Of a stretch of DNA of 47,889 nucleotides, positions 25,420-34,352 are shown piece after piece. This DNA is from Acidobacteriota bacterium (lineage in GTDB: Bacteria; Acidobacteriota; Terriglobia; Terriglobales; Acidobacteriaceae), in contig JAFDVV010000060.1 in assembly GCA_018268775.1 (NCBI GenBank), forward strand, positions 4,005 to 51,893. The letters are read 5' to 3'. The first letter of the stretch is position 1, and each line of letters starts with the position of its first letter. Below the pieces are notes generated by a model. It worked only from the letters and a program-made list of their open reading frames with translations. It was not told the origin of the DNA and searched no databases. The position numbers and the translations under genes are program-made.

Positions 25420-26946
25420 ATGTCAGCATCAACTAATCAATTAGTAGCAAGGGGAAAGAAGTTCGCGGTGCCCGCCGCGATCATAGGGGCCTTCACACTG
25501 GGGGCCGCGATCTTCGTCGGCAGCGGGGGAGTTCACGCGGCGGCGTTCTCGGCCACCCCGCTCGACGACCACAGCGTCTCCGCGCTGACCTCGCTCGACC
25601 AGGCAATGGAGTCGGTTGCCTCGCGCGTAACACCGGCCGTCGTCAACATCTCGGTCACAGCAAAGAACCAGGAGCGGGCGACGATGGATCAGGACCAGTT
25701 GCAGAACCTGCCTCCCGGCTTTGCGCAGTTCTTCGGCCAGGGCGGCGGAATGCCGCAGCAGCCGCAGTACGAGCACGGCATCGGCAGCGGGGTGATCATA
25801 TCGCCCGACGGATATATCGTGACCAACGGCCATGTTGTCGATGGCGCAACGCAGATCAAGGTCACGCTCCACGACCGGCGTGTGATGACAGGAAAACTGA
25901 TCGGCATCGACAAGCTCACCGACCTTGCCGTGGTGAAGGTCGATGCAAGCAATCTGCCGAGCATCGCATGGGGAGACTCGTCGAAGCTCCAACCCGGACA
26001 GACGGTGCTTGCCTTCGGCAGTCCGTTTGGATACTTCCAGTTCTCCGTAACTCGCGGCATTGTGAGCGCGCTCAACCGGCCGAATCCTTACTCTGACGAT
26101 CCTCGCAAGCCTGGCGGATTCATCCAGACCGATGCGGCGATCAATCCCGGCAACTCCGGCGGCGCACTGGTGAACGCGCACGGCGAGTTGGTTGGAATCA
26201 ACACCTTCATCATCTCGAACAGCGGCTCCTTCGCAGGCGCGGGCTTTGCGATTCCGTCGCAGATCGTCCGCTCGACGGCCGAGCAGCTTATGAAGAACGG
26301 CAAGGTGGAGCACGGCTATCTCGGCATCAGCCTGAACGATGTGACGCCGGGCAACGCGCACTTCTTCAACCTCGACGAGGCGTCGGGCGCGATCGTCTCG
26401 CAGGTCACTCCAGGCTCGCCGGCGAGCAAGGGCGGCGTGCATCGCGGCGACGTGATCACCGAGATCGGCGGGCAGAAGATTGCCAATGGAAGCGCTTTGC
26501 AGGTGGCCGTAAGCCAGTTGACTCCGGGCACGAAGGTCAACCTGGGCATTCGCCGCGATGGCAAGCCGATGACGCTGAACCTGACGCTGGGGCAGTTCCA
26601 GAAGAACGCCGACGTAGCCAGCAACGACGATAACGGCGGGCCGCAGAGCGGAAAGCTGGGGCTGTCGGTCAGCGACCTTACCGCCGATGCGAAGCAGCAG
26701 ATCAACGCGCCCGACCAACTGAGCGGGGCCATCGTTCAGAGCGTGCGTCCTGGCAGTCCGGCAGAGGATGCAGGGTTGCAACCGGGCGACGTGATCATGG
26801 AGGTCGACCGCAAGCCGACAGCCTCCGCCAGTCAGTTCGTGAACCAGGTGCACCAGAACGCTTCGGGCAAAGACCTGCTTCTGCTGGTCTGGTCGAAGGG
26901 CAACGCGAGCTATCGCACCATTCATCCTGAAGGACAGAACGGATAG
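25420..26946 (+). CDS. Do/HtrA-family periplasmic serine protease
   Basis: 508 aa. A membrane/signal segment lies at 15-40. The trypsin-like domain has catalytic His138 (VTNGHVVDGA), Asp168 (LTDLAVVK) and Ser246 (NPGNSGGALVN), followed by two PDZ domains (about 295-390 and 410-505). It degrades or refolds damaged envelope proteins. GAGGAGG precedes the ATG. It lies 30 bases after the M56 gene in the same direction, so a BlaI-M56-HtrA envelope-stress unit is likely. Codons 5-9 contain a copy of the BlaI palindrome core, which may allow separate control of this gene. Confidence 0.96.
   Translation: MSASTNQLVARGKKFAVPAAIIGAFTLGAAIFVGSGGVHAAAFSATPLDDHSVSALTSLDQAMESVASRVTPAVVNISVTAKNQERATMDQDQLQNLPPGFAQFFGQGGGMPQQPQYEHGIGSGVIISPDGYIVTNGHVVDGATQIKVTLHDRRVMTGKLIGIDKLTDLAVVKVDASNLPSIAWGDSSKLQPGQTVLAFGSPFGYFQFSVTRGIVSALNRPNPYSDDPRKPGGFIQTDAAINPGNSGGALVNAHGELVGINTFIISNSGSFAGAGFAIPSQIVRSTAEQLMKNGKVEHGYLGISLNDVTPGNAHFFNLDEASGAIVSQVTPGSPASKGGVHRGDVITEIGGQKIANGSALQVAVSQLTPGTKVNLGIRRDGKPMTLNLTLGQFQKNADVASNDDNGGPQSGKLGLSVSDLTADAKQQINAPDQLSGAIVQSVRPGSPAEDAGLQPGDVIMEVDRKPTASASQFVNQVHQNASGKDLLLLVWSKGNASYRTIHPEGQNG
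25432..25445. promoter_or_regulatory. Second copy of the BlaI-type palindrome core inside the HtrA gene
   Basis: ACTAAT-CA-ATTAGT matches the core ACTAAT-TT-ATTAGT of the site at 23649-23668 at 12 of 14 bases, all of the arms included. It lies 13-26 bases into the HtrA coding region. It could be a repressor roadblock or operator; the encoded residues (TNQLV) are in a poorly constrained N-terminus. Confidence 0.5.
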
Positions 26947-26952
26947 CCCACC

Positions 26953-26981
26953 GGGCCGCCGAGCGCACGAACCGGCGGCCC
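26953..26981 (+). terminator. Hairpin after the HtrA gene
   Basis: GGGCCGCC / GGCGGCCC, an 8-bp perfect GC stem with a 13-base loop, followed by CTATTTCTT. It starts seven bases after the HtrA stop codon and precedes a stronger terminator at 26999. Confidence 0.55.
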
Positions 26982-26998
26982 CTATTTCTTGTACGAGC

Positions 26999-27045
26999 AA
27001 AAGGAGGGACTCGCCGCGCCTGCGAGTGTGTCCCTCCTTTTATTT
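26999..27045 (+). terminator. Rho-independent terminator before tRNA-Leu
   Basis: AAAAGGAGGGAC (26999-27010) pairs with GTCCCTCCTTTT (27030-27041); the loop contains a further ACTCGC/GCGAGT stem. The T-rich tail TTTTATTT follows. It ends the HtrA transcript and, read leftward, also offers a T-run. Confidence 0.85.
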
Positions 27046-27112
27046 GCTGATGCTAGGATTGAATACAGATCCACCGGTAACGGATGCAGGTTGAGAGATT
27101 GATTTTGAGCAC

Positions 27113-27197
27113 GCGAAAGTGGCGAAATTGGCAGACGCACCAGACTTAGGATCTGGCGGAGCAATCCGTGGGGGTTCAAGTCCCCCCTTTCGCACCA
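27113..27197 (+). tRNA. tRNA-Leu (anticodon UAG)
   Basis: 85 bases including encoded CCA. Acceptor arms GCGAAAG (27113-27119) and CTTTCGC (27187-27193) pair perfectly; the anticodon stem CCAGA/TCTGG holds the loop CTTAGGA with anticodon TAG at 27147-27149; the T-loop is GTTCAAG. The long variable arm (about 27157-27171) is that of a class II tRNA, consistent with leucine. It reads CUA and, by wobble, other CUN codons. Confidence 0.97.
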
Positions 27198-27228
27198 ACC
27201 TCTCCTATCCCCTTCGGAAAGCAGACGT

Positions 27229-27537
27229 ATGAGCCAGCAAAAATCGCCAACGGAAACGAAGGTCAACCTGACGGCCACGCCAGATTACAGGGACGGTTAC
27301 GCGAACAGCGTGCAGGTTCGCATGTCGGTGTGGGACTTTCTGCTTGTCTTCGGGACGATGACGCAGGAGTCGGCAGAAGAGCTGAACATCAAAAACTTTC
27401 AGGGCATCTATCTGAGCCCGCAGCAGGCCAAGGCGCTGTTCAACGTGCTGGGGAGCAACCTTGCACAGTACGAGCAGGCCTTCGGCACGATCGCGCTCGA
27501 CCAGCAGATGCCTCAGCCCGGCGGGCCGGTCCACTAA
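27229..27537 (+). CDS. DUF3467 domain protein
   Basis: 102 aa, small soluble protein. TPDYRDGYANSVQVRMSVWD and NFQGIYLSPQQAKALFNVL are the DUF3467 signatures; the length is normal. Function unknown. The start has GGAAAG seven bases upstream. It follows the tRNA by 31 bases and could share its transcript. Confidence 0.88.
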   Translation: MSQQKSPTETKVNLTATPDYRDGYANSVQVRMSVWDFLLVFGTMTQESAEELNIKNFQGIYLSPQQAKALFNVLGSNLAQYEQAFGTIALDQQMPQPGGPVH

Positions 27538-27567
27538 ACGCTTCTACCTCGTGATATCGGACCGCGC

Positions 27568-29172
27568 GTGAGATTCTCTTCAGGCAGTCGAACCCGCCGT
27601 GGCCCCGCAGACGTTCCGCTTGGAATGCTGTACCCGCTGTTCTTCGCGGCGGTCTACCTGTCGCACATCACACTGCTGCGCCTTCCCTACTTCTGGGACG
27701 AGGCCGGTTACTACATTCCGGCCGCCTGGGATTTTTTCCGAACCGGATCGCTGATCCCGCAGTCGACGTTGACCAACGCCCATCCGCCGCTGCCATCGAT
27801 CCTGCTTGCGTCGTGGTGGCATCTCTCGGGATATGTCGTCAGCGGAACGCGCACGCTGGTGGTGATGGTCGCCGCGGCCGCGCTGCTGGCCGTCTTTCGC
27901 CTTGCGAGGTCGCTGCTCAGCACGCCTGCCGCGATTGCAACAACCATACTGACGGCGATCTATCCCATCTGGTTTGCGCAGAGCACGCTGGCCCACGCCG
28001 ACATCTTCGCGGCGGCGTTCACGTTGTGGGGGCTGGCGCTTTACCTCGAACCCAGTTCCGAGAACCAGATACTCACCTCAGGCCTGTTCTCGCTCGCTGT
28101 GCTCTCGAAGGAGACGGCAATCGTAACTCCGGCGGCGCTTGCGGCGTTTGAAGCAGTGTTACTCTACCGTTCGCGCACGAACTCCATGCAGCGGCGGGCA
28201 CACGCGCTATGGATCGCATCGCTTCTCTCGCCTGCGATTCCACTTCTGGCCTGGTATGCCTACCACCGTCATCAGACGGGGTTCATCTTCGGCAACCCGG
28301 AGTATCTGCGCTACAACGCCACCGCGAACCTCGGCGTACATCGCGTGCTGCTATCGCTGTGGCACCGGCTGCTGCACCTCGCAACGCATATGAATATGTA
28401 TGTGCCGGTGATGTGCGCAATCGCCGCGTCGTTCGTCCCGGTAAAGCCATCGACGCCTCCGGTCCTTCCGCGACGGACGCTTGCGGCAATTGCGGCGGTA
28501 CTGGTTGCAAACTGGATCGCCTTTTCCGTGCTTGGCGGAGCGCTGCTGACGCGCTATCTGCTGCCCATGTATCCGCTGGTCGTTCTTCTGTGTGTCGCTA
28601 CATGGCAGAGGCACCTGAAGCAGTGGTGGGCGTTGGCCGCGCTCAGCATGGCGGCGTTTCTCGCAGGCATCTGGATCAACCCGCCCTACGCCTTCGCGCC
28701 CGAGGACAACCTGACGTATCGCGACATGGTGGTGCTGCATCAACAGGCCATCTCGGTGATTGCGCACCGCTATCCGCAGGCGACAGTCCTCTCTGCATGG
28801 CCAGCGACCGCCGAGATGTCGCGCCCGGAGCTGGGATACGTCTCACACCCGCTGAAGGTCGTCTCGATTCAGAACTTCGCCCTCGACCAGATCGAACAGG
28901 CGGCGCAGGACCCCGGTGCCTACGACACGGCGCTGCTCTTCTCTACCAAGTGGGAGCCGCCGCCGAACGGACTCAACCTGGGGCGCGCGAACCGTCAGGC
29001 CGACGCGAAGTACTTCGATTTCCATCACGATCTTTCGCCATCGGAGGCCGCAGCACTGCTTCACGGCGAAGTTGTGTGGCAGGCCCACCGCAAAGGCGAA
29101 TGGGCCGCCGTTCTACGCTTTCCCCGCGCTGTGAGCGCCTCGTTTGAGAAGCCGGCGAAGCTACTTCGCTGA
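27568..29172 (+). CDS. GT39-like membrane glycosyltransferase (GT-C fold)
   Basis: 534 aa from a GTG, with about ten membrane segments. The first external loop carries YFWDEAGYYIPAAWDF, the acidic Asp-Glu motif of GT-C/ArnT-like and dolichyl-phosphate-mannose mannosyltransferase families, followed by NAHPPLPSILLASW. Such enzymes transfer a sugar from a polyprenyl-phosphate donor to lipid or protein on the periplasmic side. Acceptor and donor are unknown. No clear ribosome-binding site precedes the start. Its last 12 bases overlap the end of the convergent phosphodiesterase gene. Confidence 0.83.
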   Translation: MRFSSGSRTRRGPADVPLGMLYPLFFAAVYLSHITLLRLPYFWDEAGYYIPAAWDFFRTGSLIPQSTLTNAHPPLPSILLASWWHLSGYVVSGTRTLVVMVAAAALLAVFRLARSLLSTPAAIATTILTAIYPIWFAQSTLAHADIFAAAFTLWGLALYLEPSSENQILTSGLFSLAVLSKETAIVTPAALAAFEAVLLYRSRTNSMQRRAHALWIASLLSPAIPLLAWYAYHRHQTGFIFGNPEYLRYNATANLGVHRVLLSLWHRLLHLATHMNMYVPVMCAIAASFVPVKPSTPPVLPRRTLAAIAAVLVANWIAFSVLGGALLTRYLLPMYPLVVLLCVATWQRHLKQWWALAALSMAAFLAGIWINPPYAFAPEDNLTYRDMVVLHQQAISVIAHRYPQATVLSAWPATAEMSRPELGYVSHPLKVVSIQNFALDQIEQAAQDPGAYDTALLFSTKWEPPPNGLNLGRANRQADAKYFDFHHDLSPSEAAALLHGEVVWQAHRKGEWAAVLRFPRAVSASFEKPAKLLR

Positions 29173-30492
29173 CAGAATCTCGGTCAGCGGCTTGCCGTCC
29201 ACGTTGGGCAAAGGAACGTTCAGGAGCCTGGCAATCGTCGGCGCAATATCGACGTTATTGAACTCGCCAATCTCACCCTTGTTCTCGATCCCGGCCCCCG
29301 CGGCGATGAATATCTCTTTCATCAGCGGTTCGGTGTTCGGGTATCCATGAGCGCCGGACTCTTTGGCGTCGACCGCAAACTGGTCTGCCTTGCCTGAGAA
29401 GGCGTATCCATTCTCCGCATAGAGCAGCAGGTCGGGCGCCTGGTTCGTCTCAGCGGGAGTAGGCCAGCCATCCTTCGCCGCCTCTGCGGGACTCAGCGCC
29501 GCACGCACACCGGGCTTTGCGGTAAACAACGTCTTCAGCGCAGCGGTGGACTGCTCCGTCGCGTGCTTCTGATACAGCAGCGCAAAGCCGCCTTCGGGAA
29601 TCGCAAACGTTGGATTCGCAGATGAAGCGCCCTGAAGCCCCGACTGTCTCAGTAGAAGGTTTGCGTTGAGATGCTTGTGGACACTCATTTGGCCGTGGTC
29701 GGAGACGATCAGGAATGTGGTGCGGTCGAGGTCGCCCGCCTCGCGCACGGCGTCGATCACGTCCTTCACCCGGTCGTCGAGGAAGGCGATAGTGTTTCTG
29801 CCGGAGTCGTTCCCGAAGCCGGTCTCATGCTCGATGCTGTCGAGCGCCAGCAGGTGCAGCAGCATCAGATCGGGGTGGTGCTTCTTGATGATGTCCACAG
29901 CCGCAAGCGTGTAGATGCGGTCGCGCCAGGCCTGTGATGGATTGTTGAAGTGCGCAAGCTGCTCCTCGGTCATTGCACCCTGCTGCACCAGGTCGCGCTC
30001 GATCGGCCCATGCGAATCGGAGTATTCGGTGAACCGCCACGTAATCCCGTCGGCCTTTTCAATGGCGACCCAATCGACTTCGGCCGTGACCAGACCGGCC
30101 TTATGCGCGGCGTCATAGACGGTGGGTACGGCTACAAGCTCTGAGCGGGGTGTGTGCGGCTCGATCTTCGGCGGGGTGTCCGTCCGCTGGTTCACGATCA
30201 GGCCGTTGACGATCACATGATGCCTGCTTGCATTGACGCCAGAGACCATCGCCGTATGGTTGGGCCAGGTCACGGTCGGGTTGATGGGCTTCATCGACGT
30301 TGCGTAGGCACCCATCTTCATCAGCTTGTGAAGCGTCGGGGCGGGCAGTTGAGGATCGCTGAGGCTCTCCGCGCCAAACGCATCGAGGCTGATGACGACG
30401 ACCTTTCGCCCTGAAGGCTGCGCGTTGACGCTGGCGCAGCAGGCCCCCATCAGAGCCGATACCGCAAGTACGGCAGTTACACGATGCAACAT
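29161..30492 (-). CDS. Exported alkaline phosphatase/nucleotide pyrophosphatase superfamily protein
   Basis: 443 aa from the ATG at 30492, chosen because it gives a proper Sec signal (LHRVTAVLAVSALMGACCAS, ending VNAQ). It belongs to the type I phosphodiesterase / alkaline phosphatase superfamily: VVVISLDAFGAESL holds the first metal-binding Asp, NPTVTWPNHTAMVSG the nucleophile Thr, LLALDSIEHETG and VSDHGQM the other metal ligands, and SGAHGYPN the last His. It probably hydrolyses phosphodiesters or phosphomonoesters in the periplasm; the substrate is unknown. A longer upstream reading frame to 30636 lacks a signal at its start. Confidence 0.88.
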   Translation of the reverse strand: MLHRVTAVLAVSALMGACCASVNAQPSGRKVVVISLDAFGAESLSDPQLPAPTLHKLMKMGAYATSMKPINPTVTWPNHTAMVSGVNASRHHVIVNGLIVNQRTDTPPKIEPHTPRSELVAVPTVYDAAHKAGLVTAEVDWVAIEKADGITWRFTEYSDSHGPIERDLVQQGAMTEEQLAHFNNPSQAWRDRIYTLAAVDIIKKHHPDLMLLHLLALDSIEHETGFGNDSGRNTIAFLDDRVKDVIDAVREAGDLDRTTFLIVSDHGQMSVHKHLNANLLLRQSGLQGASSANPTFAIPEGGFALLYQKHATEQSTAALKTLFTAKPGVRAALSPAEAAKDGWPTPAETNQAPDLLLYAENGYAFSGKADQFAVDAKESGAHGYPNTEPLMKEIFIAAGAGIENKGEIGEFNNVDIAPTIARLLNVPLPNVDGKPLTEILSAK

Positions 30493-30639
30493 CTTCTCTG
30501 TCCCTCTTCCAAATTCAGGATTGCAAACCGATTCAATCGTCCACGCGAGCGAATTGCTCCGCGTCTGGAAGGTTATCAGCAATGCGCGGTCCGAGAGGTC
30601 CGCTGAACACATCGCGGTGAACCCTTCTATACTCAAGCT

Positions 30640-32313
30640 GTGCGACGGCCCTTACTATTTCGCCTCAATCTTTGCGGCACCCTGCTCGTCCTGCTGTGCG
30701 TGACTCTGTCTTCCAGGGCCCAGCCCGGCCAGTCGCCCGACGCGACGACGGCCATTGCAGGACGCGTCGTGCTTGTGCTGCCCTTCGACAACCGCTCCGG
30801 CCAGCAGGACCTGGGATGGATCGGCGAGTCCTTTCCCGACACGCTCAACCAGCGTTTCAACTCGGCTGGGTTCCTCACCATCTCGCGCGACGACCGCCAG
30901 TACGCGCTCGATCACCTTGGCCTGCCGCCGGACTTTCGCCCCACACGCGCCACCACCATTCGCATTGCGCAGACGCTCGATGCAAACTACGTCGTCATCG
31001 GCAGCTACAACGTGGCGCGCGGGCGCATCTCCGTCCAGTCGCAGGTGCTCGACGTCAACAACCTGCGCATGTCCGCGCCGCTTGAAGACTCCAGCGAACT
31101 GACGCGGCTCTTCGACGTGCAGAACGCCATCGCATGGAAGATCGCCCGCCAGATGGATCCGCATTTCAATGTCGCACAGCAGACCTTCCTCGCGGCGCCC
31201 GGACAGGTCAAGCTCAGCTCGTTTGAGAACTACATCCGCGGCATCTCCGCTGCTACGCCTCCTGAACGCATCAAGCGGCTTCAGCTTGCGGTCCAGGAGT
31301 CGCCCAGCTATGCCGCCGCGCTGCTGGCGCTCGGCAAGGCCCAGTACACTGAGCGCGACTACGATCGCGCCGCCGCTACGCTTGCCCGCATTCCGGCGTC
31401 CGACCGGCGCGCGCTCGAAGCGAACTTCTACCTGGGACTGGCGCGCTTCAACTCTGCCCGCTACGCCGACGCGGAGAAGGCCTTCGCGTTCGTGGCTTCG
31501 CGACTTCCCCTGCCCGAGGTCATCAACAATCAGGCGGTGGCCTCAAGCCGTCAGGGCCACAATGCGACGGCACTCTTCGAGCGCGCCGTTGCCGCCGACC
31601 CCAACGACGCCGACTACCACTACAACCTCGCCGTCTCGCTGCTGCGGCAGAGCAACTTCACGCGCGCACAAACAGAGGTTGCGCAGGCCCTCCGTCTTCG
31701 ACCAAACGATTCAGAAGCCCAGGAGTTGAAGGCGCTGATCGCATTCGGACGCCCGCCCGCGCCGGTCGCCCTTCCTGCTTCGAAGCCAGCGGTCACTGCT
31801 ACAGCAGCCACCAAACCGCCGTCCTCTGGCTCCAACTTCGAGCCGCTGGAGCGCATTCGCCGCACCTACTCGGAGGCATCCTTCCGCCAGGCCGCTTTCC
31901 AGCTTGACCAGATGCGCGCGGCACGCATGGCGTCGCTGCCTCCGGCACAGCAGGTCGCCGAATACGTGCAGCTTGGGCGCGACTATCTCGCGCAGGGCCT
32001 TGTTCCCGAAGCGGAGCAGGAGTTCCAGTCCGCGCTCGCCATCAACTCCTCCAGCGCCCAGGCCCGCGCCGGTCTGGCCCAGGTGCGCGAGATGAGCGGC
32101 GATGCGGCGACAGCGCGCAACGAGGCGCAGGCCTCCCTTCAACTTGCGCCCAATGCCGCGGCGTATCTGGTACTCGCGCGGCTTGAGCTTCACGACAATC
32201 AGATCGCCGCCTCAGCCGCCGACGTTGGCAAGGCCCTCAAGCTGGAACCGAACAACACGGCCGCTCTCGGCATGAAGCAGGCATTAGCCGCGCGCGGCCA
32301 GAGCCTGCCATGA
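30640..32313 (+). CDS. Exported TPR-repeat protein with FlgO/TolB-like N-terminal domain
   Basis: 557 aa from a GTG. The N-terminus is a Sec signal (FRLNLCGTLLVLLCVTLSSR). Residues about 40-160 (VVLVLPFDNRSGQQDLGWIG, LDANYVVIGSYNVARGRI) resemble the domain found in FlgO-like and CsgG/TolB-like lipoproteins, followed by at least six tetratricopeptide repeats (for example YAAALLALGKAQYTERDYDR and YHYNLAVSLLRQSNFTRAQT) split by an Ala/Pro-rich linker at about 370-390. TPR proteins act as scaffolds; the partner is probably the NfeD protein encoded next, whose ATG overlaps this stop codon. Confidence 0.82.
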   Translation: MRRPLLFRLNLCGTLLVLLCVTLSSRAQPGQSPDATTAIAGRVVLVLPFDNRSGQQDLGWIGESFPDTLNQRFNSAGFLTISRDDRQYALDHLGLPPDFRPTRATTIRIAQTLDANYVVIGSYNVARGRISVQSQVLDVNNLRMSAPLEDSSELTRLFDVQNAIAWKIARQMDPHFNVAQQTFLAAPGQVKLSSFENYIRGISAATPPERIKRLQLAVQESPSYAAALLALGKAQYTERDYDRAAATLARIPASDRRALEANFYLGLARFNSARYADAEKAFAFVASRLPLPEVINNQAVASSRQGHNATALFERAVAADPNDADYHYNLAVSLLRQSNFTRAQTEVAQALRLRPNDSEAQELKALIAFGRPPAPVALPASKPAVTATAATKPPSSGSNFEPLERIRRTYSEASFRQAAFQLDQMRAARMASLPPAQQVAEYVQLGRDYLAQGLVPEAEQEFQSALAINSSSAQARAGLAQVREMSGDAATARNEAQASLQLAPNAAAYLVLARLELHDNQIAASAADVGKALKLEPNNTAALGMKQALAARGQSLP

Positions 32314-33605
32314 GACCCGTCTCGCCATCGCGCATAGCGGCATTGTTACTCGCGCTTTTTCTATGCCTCGCACACGCCCATGGCGAGCCGCCCGTCCTCA
32401 AGCTCACGCTTCACGACACCATCCAGCCCATCTCTGCGGGCTACATTCAGCGCGGGCTCGACGAGGCGCGCCGGACAAACGCGCCTGCCGTGCTGATCTC
32501 GCTCGGCACTCCCGGCGGCCTGCTCGATTCCACGCGCGCGATTGTCCAGTCCATCGAACGGTCGCCAGTGCCGGTCATCGTCTATGTCTCGCCTGCCGGC
32601 AGCCGCGCGGGCTCAGCCGGCTTCTTCATTCTTGAAGCAGCCGACGTCGCCGCCATGGCGCCGGGAACCAATGCCGGGGCCGCGCACCCGATCATTGAAG
32701 GCCGCCAACTCGACCCTATCCTCAAGGAAAAGGTCGAGAACGACGCCACGGCGTTCCTCCGCTCCTATGCTGGACGTCGCGGTCGAAATGTTACCGCAGG
32801 CGAAGACGCGATCCGCAGCTCCAAGTCGTACAGCGATGAGGAGGCACTGAAGTTGAACCTGATCGACCTCACCGCCACCGACGACGCCTCGCTGCTGCGC
32901 CAGCTCGATGGCAGGCCGATCCATCGGCTCGACGGCGCCACACAGGTGCTGCATCTTTCCGGCGCGGCGATCGATGTCTTTCGCCCCTCTCTGCGCGAAC
33001 GCATCCTCGGACGGCTGGCCAATCCAGACCTCGCCGTGCTTGTCCTTGTCATCGGCGCGTTGCTGATCTATCTGGAGTTCAATGTCCCGGGTACCATCGT
33101 CCCCGGATCGCTCGGAACACTGTTTGTTGTGCTGGCGCTCTTCGGCCTGAACCTGCTGCCGATTCACCACACATCGGTCTTTCTACTGATTGCTGCAATG
33201 GCGTTGATCGTTCTTGAGGCGAAGTTCCCGAGCCACGGCATACTCGCGTTGACGGGGACCGTCGCGCTGGTCTTCGGTCTGGCCACGCTGGTCGATGGCC
33301 CCATTCCAGAGCAACGCGTCCATACCTCAACGGCCGTCGCGCTGGGGCTCGCCTTCGGGATCATCTCGTTTGGGCTGGCGTTCATCGCCTTCAAGGCGCG
33401 CAGGAACAAGGTGCTCACCGGGCCACAGGCCATGGTCGGTGCTATCGCGATCGTTCGTACGCCCCTTGCACCAACGGGTCAGGTCGAGGTTCGCGGCGAG
33501 CTATGGCAGGCCCGCCTTGTCGATCCGGTTTCAGCACCGGTACCCGCCGGGGCGACCGTGTACGTCCGCGCGGTGGAGGATCTCACTCTGCTCGTCGAGC
33601 GCTGA
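32310..33605 (+). CDS. NfeD-family membrane protein with ClpP-class protease domain
   Basis: 431 aa, long-form NfeD. A Sec signal (residues 1-25) leads into a ClpP-like domain (about 28-235) with GTPGGLLDSTRAIVQSI, the serine region SRAGSAGFFI and the conserved Lys in ILKEKVENDA, which correspond to the Ser-Lys dyad of the archaeal stomatin-cleaving PH1510 protease. Four membrane helices follow (about 245-380), then the cytoplasmic OB-fold NfeD domain (LTGPQAMVGAIAIVRTPLAP to the end). NfeD proteins usually pair with a stomatin/flotillin gene; none is present. The ATGA overlap with the TPR gene indicates coupled translation. Confidence 0.92.
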   Translation: MRPVSPSRIAALLLALFLCLAHAHGEPPVLKLTLHDTIQPISAGYIQRGLDEARRTNAPAVLISLGTPGGLLDSTRAIVQSIERSPVPVIVYVSPAGSRAGSAGFFILEAADVAAMAPGTNAGAAHPIIEGRQLDPILKEKVENDATAFLRSYAGRRGRNVTAGEDAIRSSKSYSDEEALKLNLIDLTATDDASLLRQLDGRPIHRLDGATQVLHLSGAAIDVFRPSLRERILGRLANPDLAVLVLVIGALLIYLEFNVPGTIVPGSLGTLFVVLALFGLNLLPIHHTSVFLLIAAMALIVLEAKFPSHGILALTGTVALVFGLATLVDGPIPEQRVHTSTAVALGLAFGIISFGLAFIAFKARRNKVLTGPQAMVGAIAIVRTPLAPTGQVEVRGELWQARLVDPVSAPVPAGATVYVRAVEDLTLLVER

Positions 33606-33611
33606 ATTGCC

Positions 33612-33641
33612 CTGATTGGCCCACGAGATGCGGCCAATCAG
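33612..33641 (+). terminator. Hairpin after the NfeD gene
   Basis: CTGATTGGCC / GGCCAATCAG, a perfect 10-bp stem with a 10-base loop, seven bases after the NfeD stop codon. No T-run follows, so termination may be partial. Confidence 0.5.
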
Positions 33642-33689
33642 AGTAAACTGAACTGGCACCACTTTTCGCCTTAAGGGAGTTCCTTGCTG

Positions 33690-34352
33690 ATGTCGAACGT
33701 GTCCCGCGCGCTGCTTGTACGGAGCCTCGTTTTTTGTCTTTTCGCAACTCTTGCAGCTCCGGCTGTTCGCGCCCAGGCAATTAGCGGCAATCCTGCGCTC
33801 GACAAGCAGCTTTCGCGCATCGATTTTGCCATCAGCGGCGTCGGCGCATTTACCAAGGACGTCTCCGGCACGAACTATCTCGGCGAGAAGATTACGCAGA
33901 ACGCGGCCAGCACGCTCGGTGCGCTGATTACCATTCGCTACACCAAGTCGCCGTGGGTCGGCGGCGAGTTCAACTACACCTACGCCCGCTATACGCAGAA
34001 TTTTTCCAGCCACATCGTCGGCGGCGCGCAGACCAATGCCAATGAATACTCTCTTGGCTACGTCGCCCATCCTCCGCATCAGATTCTGGGAGCGCAGCCT
34101 TTTATCGCAGGCGGGCTGGGTTCCACCGCCTTCCGTCCCACCCCCGGCGGCGGCCAGGGACTTCCCGTTCAGGCACGTATGACGTACTACTACGCTGCTG
34201 GTGTTGAAAAACTCGTGTTGGAACACTTCGGTCTGCGCGCTCAGGTCCGGCAGACCTTCTTCAAGGCCCCCGACTTCGGCCAGAACTACCTCACGATCCA
34301 GCAACGCACATCGACCTTCGAGCCGGGCATCGGCTTCTTTATTAAGTTCTAG
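33690..34352 (+). CDS. Outer-membrane beta-barrel protein
   Basis: 220 aa from the ATG at 33690, with AAGGGAG ten bases ahead; a TTG at 33684 is an in-frame alternative. A Sec signal (ending APAVRAQ) precedes a small barrel of alternating strands: GALITIRYTKSPWVGGEFNY, YSLGYVAHP, TYYYAAGVEKLVLEHFGLRA and the terminal PGIGFFIKF with C-terminal Phe, as in porin-like OmpA/OmpX-type barrels. Function unknown. It is a single gene followed by a repeat-rich gap. Confidence 0.78.
   Translation: MSNVSRALLVRSLVFCLFATLAAPAVRAQAISGNPALDKQLSRIDFAISGVGAFTKDVSGTNYLGEKITQNAASTLGALITIRYTKSPWVGGEFNYTYARYTQNFSSHIVGGAQTNANEYSLGYVAHPPHQILGAQPFIAGGLGSTAFRPTPGGGQGLPVQARMTYYYAAGVEKLVLEHFGLRAQVRQTFFKAPDFGQNYLTIQQRTSTFEPGIGFFIKF

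Noticed and set aside
25441..27000. 519-codon minus-strand frame opposite the HtrA gene
   Set aside because: The HtrA catalytic triad and PDZ domains are on the plus strand; the frame also runs through the terminator hairpin.
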